In this document: positions 15,159 through 22,151 of the stretch, one piece after another
How positions within the stretch are numbered: position 1 is the first letter of the stretch
Layout: each line of letters begins with the position of its first letter
Source: a virus
Strand: one strand, 5' to 3'
Length of the DNA: 36,838 bases
IMG/VR virus record: IMGVR_UViG_3300025828_003292
Coordinates: 1 to 36,838 of that record
Translations under genes and position numbers: made by a program
The notes under the pieces: generated by a model
What the model was told of the DNA's origin: nothing
Database searches by the model: none
Seen by the model: the letters and a program-made list of their open reading frames with translations, nothing else

Positions 15159-15661
15159 TTCATATCGTCCCAACCTAATTTAGATTTTGCATTAAAGAAG
15201 AATACTTGTGTTAATCTTCCTGTCTCTGGTGAATTGCCAAATCCGGCTATCATGCTGCTATGATTTAAATTTCCTTTGTATAGTATTAGTCTATTATACA
15301 CATTTCCTAATGCAGTTACAAGTTCATCTTTGTCGTTATATAGTGCAGTTCCGGACTCAAGAGGAGCGTCGGGTGAAAGGTATAATACACCTGCCCAATC
15401 ACATCCATCTTTATGTATCCAAGTTTTTGCGTCAGCATAGCACAATTGAAAGCAAAAACTATCCATAACAAATTCATCAATTGTTACATTTAAAATTTCT
15501 GATATTCTCATTTGAAAATATTGTTGATAGTCATCATCGGCGGCGTTACTTCTCACTCCAGGAAATTGTCCTGTGTAAGGGTATTCAAGATTGATAGCTT
15601 GTTCACGCACTAGGTCTGGTTTAGGTAAAAAGTTATCAATTACTAAACTTGTTATTTCCAT
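15155..15661 (-). CDS. DUF6445-like 2OG-Fe(II) oxygenase-fold protein (HxD type)
   Basis: A 168-residue protein whose beginning (VIDNFLPKPDLVREQAIN, then TGQFPGVRS) and end (NRLILYKGNLNHSS, GRLTQVFFFNA) match the pattern I associate with DUF6445, a family related to the 2OG-Fe(II) oxygenases. The metal-site candidates are His138-region distal (LNHSS), the pair His-Lys-Asp in TWIHKDGCDWAGVLYL near residue 102, and Arg in GRLTQVFFF near residue 150. These are in the canonical HxD...H...R order. Function is not established for the family; hydroxylation is inferred. The ATG overlaps the stop of its upstream neighbour by one base and its stop overlaps the next ATG by 4 bases. Confidence 0.65.
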   Translation of the reverse strand: MEITSLVIDNFLPKPDLVREQAINLEYPYTGQFPGVRSNAADDDYQQYFQMRISEILNVTIDEFVMDSFCFQLCYADAKTWIHKDGCDWAGVLYLSPDAPLESGTALYNDKDELVTALGNVYNRLILYKGNLNHSSMIAGFGNSPETGRLTQVFFFNAKSKLGWDDMK

Positions 15662-16179
15662 TATTCAAAATCCATATAAACATTTCCACTAATTGTAGTT
15701 CCTATATTTCCTGGTCGAACAAAATGTTCAATAAAACTGGGGAATATAATAATATCACCCTTTTCACATTCTGGTCTAAAGTCTAGAGGAAATTCTTTTA
15801 CATTTGTGCCAAACTGATTTTGTATGTCTTTAAAAAGCGGATTCATAAACACAGTGTTTGATTTTTCTACAGTTTCATATATTACAAAACTCCAGCTAGA
15901 TCTAGGATGGATATGTATATCTTGCCAATCGTGTTCTTCATATTTGTTACGCCATATTTGGCCAAATCTTGGATTGTTTCCAATTAGGTCTGCGCCAAGA
16001 TTTTTTGTAAAAATTTCTATCAAATATTCAAATGTACTTTTAGGAATTTCATGATTTTTTCCTATAGTTGACGGTGTTTCACTTAACCAAACCTTTTCAT
16101 AAGGTGCATCTCCTATATCAATCTTTGAAAGATCTATTTTGTCAATAAAAAATGGAATATGAAACATGTTATATTTCAT
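15661..16179 (-). CDS. 2OG-Fe(II) oxygenase-like protein, 2OG-binding Arg not evident
   Basis: A 172-residue member of the same fold group. DIHIHPRSSWSFVIYE supplies a His-x-His pair near residues 92-94, and GDIIIFPSFIEHFVRPG supplies the distal His near residue 154. After that His the expected Arg or Lys on the final core strand is not evident (GTTISGNVYM); the only nearby Arg belongs to the HFVRPG turn. It may therefore bind the cosubstrate differently or be inactive. It overlaps the upstream oxygenase gene by 4 bases and the DUF6445-like gene by one base. Substrate unknown. Confidence 0.6.
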   Translation of the reverse strand: MKYNMFHIPFFIDKIDLSKIDIGDAPYEKVWLSETPSTIGKNHEIPKSTFEYLIEIFTKNLGADLIGNNPRFGQIWRNKYEEHDWQDIHIHPRSSWSFVIYETVEKSNTVFMNPLFKDIQNQFGTNVKEFPLDFRPECEKGDIIIFPSFIEHFVRPGNIGTTISGNVYMDFE

Positions 16180-16814
16180 TTAAATCTCCGTGCCGGTAAG
16201 GGAACTTTACGCATCATTTTATATACTAGAGTTGCTCTTAATCCTTTATATACTTCGTTTGGTGGTAGTCCGTGGTGTGGGATTTTTCCTTTAAACACTG
16301 CTACTCTACCAGGCTTAGGTATAATAGGAGTCCAATTGCCTTTTTCTAGTTCTACAACAGTTGCGCCTCCCCATTCTTCTTTCCAGTTTCTATTGACATA
16401 GTAAATAAATGTAATACCATTGTCACAAGTACAATCTTCATGAGGTATAGTGTTGTGAATATATTGCTGTCCGTTAACTAATACTTCTCCTAGTTCTAAT
16501 TCAAAAGGAACAAATTGTGCTACTGCATTATAAATCATTTGCCAACAACTATCTCCAGAATTAGGACTACTAGGAGGATTTATATGCTGTTTGAATGCTG
16601 GAACTTCAGGCCAATTGGGATCAGAACCTGCATCATGATTAGGATCTTCATGGAAGTTACTAGTATGACCGTAAAACCAACTGTATGTATTAAAAACTTG
16701 ATTGTGTACATGGTCTATTAGCCATTGCGGGAATAAATCATCAATAACTATAATCTGGTCTTCTGCTAGATCATACTTACTCAAATCTTTTTCTGGTTTA
16801 CCATTAACCAACAT
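16176..16814 (-). CDS. 2OG-Fe(II) oxygenase-like protein (HxD type)
   Basis: A 212-residue protein with a canonical-looking facial triad: His-Glu-Asp in NTIPHEDCTCDNGITFIYYVN (near 126-128), the distal His in GKIPHHGLPPNEV, and Arg in LRATLVYK at the 2-oxoglutarate position. The strand WGGATVVEL and the turn PGRVAVFKG between them are standard. The N-terminal half (IVIDDLFPQWLIDHV) resembles the first helix-strand unit of P4H-like proteins. It is the first oxygenase gene after the carbamoyltransferase, overlapping it by 11 bases. Substrate unknown. The Cys-x-Cys after the HxD pair is unusual but may be incidental. Confidence 0.75.
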   Translation of the reverse strand: MLVNGKPEKDLSKYDLAEDQIIVIDDLFPQWLIDHVHNQVFNTYSWFYGHTSNFHEDPNHDAGSDPNWPEVPAFKQHINPPSSPNSGDSCWQMIYNAVAQFVPFELELGEVLVNGQQYIHNTIPHEDCTCDNGITFIYYVNRNWKEEWGGATVVELEKGNWTPIIPKPGRVAVFKGKIPHHGLPPNEVYKGLRATLVYKMMRKVPLPARRFK

Positions 16815-18627
16815 TGTTTGCTACCTTTGCTAATACCTTATACTCTGGCAAATATAGATATTCAATTTCACTATTAGCAAGTGTGCGAAATGCATCATCT
16901 AGAGTTTCAACTAGTGGCTCTCCGCCTAGGTTAAAACTAGTATTAAAGATAATCGGAACACCTGTTTGATTATAAAATTCTTTAATATAATCATAGTATA
17001 ATGGATTCTGTTCTCGTGTAACTGTTTGAATACGACAAGAACCATCAACATGAATAATACTAGGTATTTTTTCTTCTATACCCGGTTGACAATTCATTGC
17101 ATACATCATGTGTGGTGATTCTTTTAGACCTCTCATATCAAACCATTCTTGGGCATGTTCAGCTAGTATTGTGCCAGCAAACGGACGGAAATATTCTCTA
17201 CGCTTAACTTTATTAACATGATCCTTACCATTAGGATCTGTTGGGTCGTACATTAAACTTCTATTACCAAGTGCTCTAGGTCCTGATTCAGATCTTCCTT
17301 GAAACATAGCAACGATATTTTTATTTCTCATAAGCTCTACTACAGAACTCATTTCAGTTTGTTCCAATTTTGCGTTATATTTTTCAGCAACTTCTGTTAT
17401 ATAACTATTGGTTAACTCATATTTAGGACCAAGATAAAGACTTTGTGCAAAAGGTTTTACAGTTGTATCGTTAGTTAGTTGATGGTAAGCAAACAATGCA
17501 GCACCAATTGCTGTACCTGCATCAGAACTTATTGGTTCTACATAAAGATTTATATCATGCTTGTTTAATTCTTCTAGATAAAAATAATTTGCTACACAGT
17601 TTAGTCCGTATCCGCCACTAACTACTACATTTTTATTTCCTGTTTTTAACACAGCATTTAAAATTAATTTTAATACCTGTTCCTGACTTTCTTTTTGTAC
17701 AGCATATGCTAAATCTCTGCGATTTTCTAAATCAACTAGTTCTTTCATCCGTTCTGGCCACATTCCTTGAGGTGTTTCTAAATACTCGTAGAACATTTCA
17801 TTGATTACACTACTGTTCGGATATGTAGGTATTACCAAGTGTCTATTTGCTACAGTCCAGTTACCGCTTGCACTATGATACAATGATGGAATTTTATTGT
17901 TGGGTTTACCGTATGGTGATAATCCCATAGTTTTTCCTGCTTCAATTGCTTGAAATCCGCAATAGTTTGTAACTGCTTCATAAACTTTAACTATACCAGC
18001 GCCGTCATCTATTATACATTCGTGTGTTCCTTGCTCATCGAACTTTTCACTGGGCATGTCTTTCACATAAGCAGATCTAAAAGGACCATTTCCTCCTAGA
18101 TGTTTCCAAACAGTTTTAATATTATATGGATACTCGCAACTAAAAATACTTTCAAGTTCGTACAACATTTCAGTTGGACTACCGTTTTGCATATCTGTTG
18201 GCATAAATGTTCCAGCACCATCTACTATAACTGCTGTAGCATTTTCAAATCCGCTACGATAAAATGCACATGCCGCATGTAGCTTATGATGTATATGAGA
18301 AAGATCAACAACTTGAGGATGATTCATTATGTCTATACTTGTGTTTTGATCAATTAATCCCAGCTTCCTAGCAAGTCCAGTATAAACATCATCTCCTGTA
18401 AAATCAATTCTGCCAGCTGTTTGTGCAAGAGGTTGAGTATGAGCAATTACTAAATAATCTATTTTGTCAGTATATTCTAATATTTTTACCATAGAAGCAA
18501 AAGGACCGCCATCGTATTTTTGACGACTTAGTCTTTCTTCTTCTATTGCAAACACAATTTCACCATCTTTAAGCAAACACACTCCTCCGTTATGGCCTCG
18601 TGTTATTGCAGCGATCCATTTAGACAT
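16804..18627 (-). CDS. O-carbamoyltransferase of the NodU/TobZ family
   Basis: A 607-residue full-length carbamoyltransferase. Family members transfer a carbamoyl group from carbamoyl phosphate, through a carbamoyl-adenylate, onto a sugar hydroxyl (NodU on Nod factors, TobZ on tobramycin). The N-terminal Kae1-like domain begins with TRGHNGGVCLLKDGEIVFAI and EEERLSRQKYD. The metal-binding His cluster is HIHHKLHAACAFY (111-123), followed by VIVDGAG (Asp136). The C-terminal domain has the diagnostic RSESGPRALGNRS (about 443-455) and YFRPFAGTIL. It starts 2 bases after the GT9 gene and precedes the oxygenase run, so a carbamoylated sugar is a reasonable product. Such genes are known in marine T4-like phages. 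Cytoplasmic; no signal peptide. Confidence 0.9.
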   Translation of the reverse strand: MSKWIAAITRGHNGGVCLLKDGEIVFAIEEERLSRQKYDGGPFASMVKILEYTDKIDYLVIAHTQPLAQTAGRIDFTGDDVYTGLARKLGLIDQNTSIDIMNHPQVVDLSHIHHKLHAACAFYRSGFENATAVIVDGAGTFMPTDMQNGSPTEMLYELESIFSCEYPYNIKTVWKHLGGNGPFRSAYVKDMPSEKFDEQGTHECIIDDGAGIVKVYEAVTNYCGFQAIEAGKTMGLSPYGKPNNKIPSLYHSASGNWTVANRHLVIPTYPNSSVINEMFYEYLETPQGMWPERMKELVDLENRRDLAYAVQKESQEQVLKLILNAVLKTGNKNVVVSGGYGLNCVANYFYLEELNKHDINLYVEPISSDAGTAIGAALFAYHQLTNDTTVKPFAQSLYLGPKYELTNSYITEVAEKYNAKLEQTEMSSVVELMRNKNIVAMFQGRSESGPRALGNRSLMYDPTDPNGKDHVNKVKRREYFRPFAGTILAEHAQEWFDMRGLKESPHMMYAMNCQPGIEEKIPSIIHVDGSCRIQTVTREQNPLYYDYIKEFYNQTGVPIIFNTSFNLGGEPLVETLDDAFRTLANSEIEYLYLPEYKVLAKVANNVG

Positions 18628-18629
18628 AC

Positions 18630-19679
18630 TTATTTTTCTCCAAATCTTTTAATAACTGTATTTCCAGGAATTAATTTTGGTCCTGTTGCAGGTCCTGCTG
18701 CAGGTGCTTGTTTAAATTCAGTTTGTGTTTTTTTGTTAGATGATGGACCTAATCTATCTCGTACACTTTTTAAAATTTTATCTATTTGTTTTTTATCAAG
18801 TTCCATAACTTCATCGTTGTGTCTATCTTGTTCTTCCTCCATTGTTAATCTTATAGGAGCATAAATTCTTTTACCTTCGCCTACATCTATAATATCAAAA
18901 TTCTTATCATCCGGATAAGAAATATTAATTGGATATGTTGAACCTGTAACTATAGTTGCTGTTTTACCAAGAGCTCTAACAATGTGTTGACCCAAACTGT
19001 CACAACCTAAAAAGTGATCAGCAACTTCAATTATTCCTGCCCACACACGCATGTCAGGAATTTCTGGTTGTGCTACAGGATACTTTGGATTAGGCACTGT
19101 GTCTATTGCTACAGGATGCTCACTCATAATTATTACACCATATTCTTTTCTAAGCGTATCTATTATTTCTATTATATTATTCAGTTGAAAACTTCTAGAA
19201 GTTGCGTCGACCAAAAAACTTCCTATATTTTCTACAGTCCTGCCAAAAGGTTGTACTACTAGTACCTTATCAAATCCTGTTACTTGTTTAATTTCTTCGA
19301 CAACATTTGCTGCACTTACAACTTCTGTTTTGCTTAAAACCAGTTTAGGTTTGTCTAAATCTCGGATACCTTTATTGTTAATTTCAATATCAAATGCTTG
19401 TGATAGACTGCATTTTTGATTGTAATATTCCCAAACTCTATAAGGTTCTGGACTAACACAGTTTCTATCTTTTATGTAAGTTTCAAAAAGGCCCTTATGC
19501 CAATGATCAAACACTCGCTTATGCAGTGTAGGATGACCCTTATAAAAGTCAGTGCCTCCTTCGCATACAATAATAAAATCATCTTTGGGATTTTCTTTTT
19601 CGTATAATTCAAATGCTGGAATGCTTGCTATAACACGGCCTGCGCCACCGTTAATAAAAAATGCTGTAGATCTTGTCAA
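18630..19679 (-). CDS. GT9 (heptosyltransferase-like) glycosyltransferase, TTG start
   Basis: A 349-residue GT-B-type protein. The N-terminus (FFINGGAGRVIASIPAFELYEKENP) and the C-terminal donor-domain segment (DHFLGCDSLGQHIVRALGKTATIVTG, about 225-250) correspond to the GT9 pattern of ADP-heptose:LPS heptosyltransferases (HFxGxDSGxxHxAxALGK and the following GxTxP). GT9 enzymes transfer heptose or related sugars from nucleotide donors. The start codon is TTG at 19679, chosen because AAGGAG lies 7 bases upstream and no ATG fits. The last ~40 residues are a low-complexity tail (PAAGPATGP). It is the first gene of the operon that also holds the GmhB-like phosphatase, so use of the ADP-heptose made by HldD is the simplest reading, though not proven. 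Confidence 0.75.
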   Translation of the reverse strand: MTRSTAFFINGGAGRVIASIPAFELYEKENPKDDFIIVCEGGTDFYKGHPTLHKRVFDHWHKGLFETYIKDRNCVSPEPYRVWEYYNQKCSLSQAFDIEINNKGIRDLDKPKLVLSKTEVVSAANVVEEIKQVTGFDKVLVVQPFGRTVENIGSFLVDATSRSFQLNNIIEIIDTLRKEYGVIIMSEHPVAIDTVPNPKYPVAQPEIPDMRVWAGIIEVADHFLGCDSLGQHIVRALGKTATIVTGSTYPINISYPDDKNFDIIDVGEGKRIYAPIRLTMEEEQDRHNDEVMELDKKQIDKILKSVRDRLGPSSNKKTQTEFKQAPAAGPATGPKLIPGNTVIKRFGEK

Positions 19680-19701
19680 AATTAAACTCCTTATAGTGTT
19701 T

Positions 19702-19740
19702 ATTATAACACCATATTAGTGATAGTGCAAGTTATTTATA
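19702..19740 (-). promoter_or_regulatory. compound promoter: perfect late octamer plus sigma70-like boxes
   Basis: The minus strand reads TATAAATA at 19733-19740, identical to the T4 late consensus. It is followed by TTGCAC (19725-19730), 17 bases, and a perfect TATAAT (19702-19707). AAGGAG (19687-19692) then precedes the TTG start of the GT9 gene. The -35 match is only 3 of 6, so the sigma70-type part depends on the -10 box. Both elements point into the GT9-carbamoyltransferase-oxygenase operon. Confidence 0.6.
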
Positions 19741-19754
19741 GGGGGGTATAAAAG

Positions 19755-19783
19755 AAAATGCGCCTTTCTGGCAGGCGCATTTT
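19755..19783. terminator. rho-independent terminator hairpin (11-bp perfect stem)
   Basis: Arms AAAATGCGCCT (19755-19765) and AGGCGCATTTT (19773-19783) pair perfectly around a 7-base loop. On the minus strand the stem is followed by a T-rich run (TTTTCTTTT including the stem end), so it ends the transcript of the chaperone-like gene stopping at 19797. On the plus strand a run of seven T follows after 7 bases, so it may work weakly both ways. It separates the fibre region from the late promoter of the modification operon. Confidence 0.85.
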
Positions 19784-19796
19784 ATTGGAAATTTTT

Positions 19797-20510
19797 TTAG
19801 AATACTATTTTATCACCAGAATCTGGTTCTACTTCGCTTGCAGGATCAATAGGCTGCATGTTATAAGCTGCCCAGGCAGGAATTCCTGCATTTTGCATAG
19901 TTGCTGGCCAATCTCTAAGAGCTTGTCTATATGCTCTCCATTTTGTTTTTAGTGCTTCTGGCATATCGTCAACTAGTTCGCTGTCACTGTTTTTAAGTAA
20001 CTGATCTCTTTTAGCTCTTACATCGTCCCAATCTGGTAGTCTATCTCCGCTTCCCATTACAGCCCACGGAATGCTTCTAGCATCTATTGAAATATTATCA
20101 TTTTCATCTACAGTAATGCTGTCGGGTTCGTACACATCTATAGGTCTTAGAGGTGTTTGGTAATAAAATCTTGTGTGACCTGGTACTTCAGTAACGCCTG
20201 TTGGATTTTGATCTCCAGTGTAATCTTCTTCCATTTCGTCTATTACAGGTGCTCTTAATTGACAAATTAAAGGATTTGTCACACAGTCAACTTCAACATA
20301 TCTGCAATTAGCTGGTACTGGACGACCGTCAGATTTTTCAAGTGCAGTGATTGGACCCATTTCTTCTTTACCAGTTTCGTTGTTTACGATAAGATAAATC
20401 TTATCAGGACCATCATAGACACAGGTTCTAGTATTACCATCAGTGAAAGTATGATCAATCATATAATCATTTGGTAAATTCATAGTCCATTCAAATTCAA
20501 TCATTGCCAT
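19797..20510 (-). CDS. tail-fibre assembly chaperone-like protein
   Basis: A 237-residue protein. Its C-terminal part resembles phage tail-assembly chaperone proteins: VRAKRDQLLKNSDSELVDDMP followed by KTKWRAYRQALRDWPA, matching the common pattern of a W/R-x-RD-LL-xxSD helix, an acidic loop and W-xx-YRQALRD. The N-terminal ~150 residues contain a segment with two close Cys (CRYVEVDCVTNPLICQLRAP) and look beta-rich. Such proteins help trimeric fibres fold and usually lie next to the fibre gene they serve; here the neighbours upstream are the three Cys-rich proteins. A late octamer stands 18 bases before the ATG, and the terminator follows the stop. ATG at 20510 is preferred over the second Met. 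Confidence 0.65.
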   Translation of the reverse strand: MAMIEFEWTMNLPNDYMIDHTFTDGNTRTCVYDGPDKIYLIVNNETGKEEMGPITALEKSDGRPVPANCRYVEVDCVTNPLICQLRAPVIDEMEEDYTGDQNPTGVTEVPGHTRFYYQTPLRPIDVYEPDSITVDENDNISIDARSIPWAVMGSGDRLPDWDDVRAKRDQLLKNSDSELVDDMPEALKTKWRAYRQALRDWPATMQNAGIPAWAAYNMQPIDPASEVEPDSGDKIVF

Positions 20511-20528
20511 TTTTATTATCTCCGTAGT

Positions 20529-20536
20529 TATTTATC
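20529..20536 (-). promoter_or_regulatory. T4-type late promoter octamer (GATAAATA)
   Basis: GATAAATA on the minus strand with exactly 18 bases before the ATG at 20510, the same octamer and spacing as at 7176 and 32366. The upstream gene stops at 20539, so the octamer fills the only gap between the two genes. Confidence 0.7.
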
Positions 20537-20538
20537 AT

Positions 20539-21348
20539 TTAGAAAAAAGTCACCTTTACAACTCCGCCGCCACCTGTTCCGCCTTGACCGCAACATCTAC
20601 CGCAGTAGTTTGATGTTGCACTTTGACCACCTGCTCCATAAGGAACAATCCAACAACCGCATCGAATCCAGCAATAGTTGGAGTTTTGTTCGTAGTAATT
20701 ATCACTTAAATTTACAGCACCAGTTGAATGTCCGTGGTGCTTCCAGCAGTGACAAGCACTACCCGGATACATATACGGTGATTGACCTTGGAAGTTACCA
20801 CCGTGTGTGTATGCTGTCCAGTCTTGGCTTGAACTAGTTCCGTGACACCCTGGTCTTACACAGTAAGGCATAGTTGAATAACAGTGATCAGTCCAAGCAC
20901 TGTTCGTACAGCCTCGTTGTCCACCACATGCACAGGTGTTTATGTTATATCCACAAACATAACTACTGCATCCATTACAACCGTTACATTCACGACTTAG
21001 ACATCTGTATACACCTGCAGCACATACTCTGTATGTACAATTAGGTGCAGTTGTTATGCTTTTAGAAGTATATGCACCTCCTCCTGGAGGTCCTGTGTGC
21101 TGACATCTATTACATGAACATGCACCTGCGCCATTACCTCCAGCACCCCATATCTCCCAGTTTGCTGTTCTAACACATGCTGGTACTGTCCATAAACAAC
21201 AGCATCCTGCAGAACATCTGCAGCTTATTCCATAAAACCATTTTACGCAGAACCGCTCTCTTACACCACCTGTAAGATTTTCGTAATCAACAACATTGTC
21301 AGTTAACTGATCAGCAACAATTTTCTTATAACTTGTATATGATGCCAT
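20539..21348 (-). CDS. Cys/Gly-rich probable virion protein, paralogue 1 of 3
   Basis: A 269-residue protein with about 31 Cys (roughly 11%). All three paralogues share: a start MASY..YKK, a block CRCSAGCCCLWTVP near 45-58, a WEIWGAGGNG turn, GACSCNRC, a strictly kept VCAAGVYRCLSREC segment followed by GC..GC, a variable middle, CWIRCGCW, and a C-terminus CCGQGGTGGGGVVKVTF. The Gly-rich surface-type turns and end resemble glycine-rich phage adhesins (polyglycine-helix sandwiches), but the dense Cys pattern is unlike those. Paired Cys could bind metal or form disulphides on the virion. The variable middle would be the candidate receptor-contact part. I cannot assign a family. Preceded by AAGGAG and followed by the chaperone-like gene. 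Confidence 0.7.
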   Translation of the reverse strand: MASYTSYKKIVADQLTDNVVDYENLTGGVRERFCVKWFYGISCRCSAGCCCLWTVPACVRTANWEIWGAGGNGAGACSCNRCQHTGPPGGGAYTSKSITTAPNCTYRVCAAGVYRCLSRECNGCNGCSSYVCGYNINTCACGGQRGCTNSAWTDHCYSTMPYCVRPGCHGTSSSQDWTAYTHGGNFQGQSPYMYPGSACHCWKHHGHSTGAVNLSDNYYEQNSNYCWIRCGCWIVPYGAGGQSATSNYCGRCCGQGGTGGGGVVKVTFF

Positions 21349-21357
21349 TTCTGCTCC

Positions 21358-22140
21358 TTAAATATAGGTCACTCTTACGAGGCCTCCTCCGCCAGTACCA
21401 CCTTGTCCGCAGCAACTACTACCGCAGAATGTATTCATTGCACTCTGGCCGCCTGTTCCGTAAGGAACACTCCAGCAACCACAGCGTATCCAACACTGTC
21501 TAATACCTTGATGACTGTTGCCGCCAATTTTTGGCGCCTGACCTTGATGTATTTCTTGTGGATGACAATGACAATATCCCGATGCTGTTGAAAACGCTTG
21601 TGTATGCCCTCCTAGTGCAAAATCGCCACCAGTGGTTGTTGGTGCTAAACAGTAGTAGTTTGTAGCAAAACAACCTGTTGACCAAGATGTGTTTGCTTCT
21701 GCTCTGTGGCCTCCACAAGCACAAAAATCACTTAGATTATAACCATTTACATAACTAGAACATCCATAGCATCCGGTGCATTCACGACTTAAACATCTAT
21801 ATACACCTGCTGCACACACTCTATATTGACAGCCTGGATTTGTTTGTACAGTTTTTTGAGCAAAGGCACCTCCTGCAGCTGCTCTAAAATGATGACACCT
21901 ATTACATGAACATGCACCAGATCCATTACCTCCTGCACCCCACAGTTCCCATGTTAATCTTTTTACCTGACTAGGAACCGTCCATAAACAACAGCATCCT
22001 GCAGAACATCTACAAGGAATACCATAAAACCATTTAACACCAAAATTGTTTAGTGTGTTAGGATTAACCATGTTGTCAGTTAATCCACCATCTGGAAATG
22101 ATGATCCGTCTACTTTTTTATAACTTGCATAACTTGCCAT
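21358..22140 (-). CDS. Cys/Gly-rich probable virion protein, paralogue 2 of 3
   Basis: A 260-residue paralogue with about 26 Cys. It keeps the shared blocks (CRCSAGCCCLWTVP, GACSCNRC, VCAAGVYRCLSREC, CWIRCGCW, CCGQGGTGGGG). It differs in the N-terminal spacer (a longer VDGSSFPDGGLTDN segment) and in the middle (GYCHCHPQEIHQGQ, with two Cys and two His close together). It has lost a few Cys that the other two copies carry, for example before the WELWGAGGNG turn. The gene lies 9 bases after copy 3 and 9 bases before copy 1, so the three are cotranscribed. Function unknown; virion surface role inferred from location. Confidence 0.7.
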   Translation of the reverse strand: MASYASYKKVDGSSFPDGGLTDNMVNPNTLNNFGVKWFYGIPCRCSAGCCCLWTVPSQVKRLTWELWGAGGNGSGACSCNRCHHFRAAAGGAFAQKTVQTNPGCQYRVCAAGVYRCLSRECTGCYGCSSYVNGYNLSDFCACGGHRAEANTSWSTGCFATNYYCLAPTTTGGDFALGGHTQAFSTASGYCHCHPQEIHQGQAPKIGGNSHQGIRQCWIRCGCWSVPYGTGGQSAMNTFCGSSCCGQGGTGGGGLVRVTYI

Positions 22141-22151
22141 TCATTTTTTCC

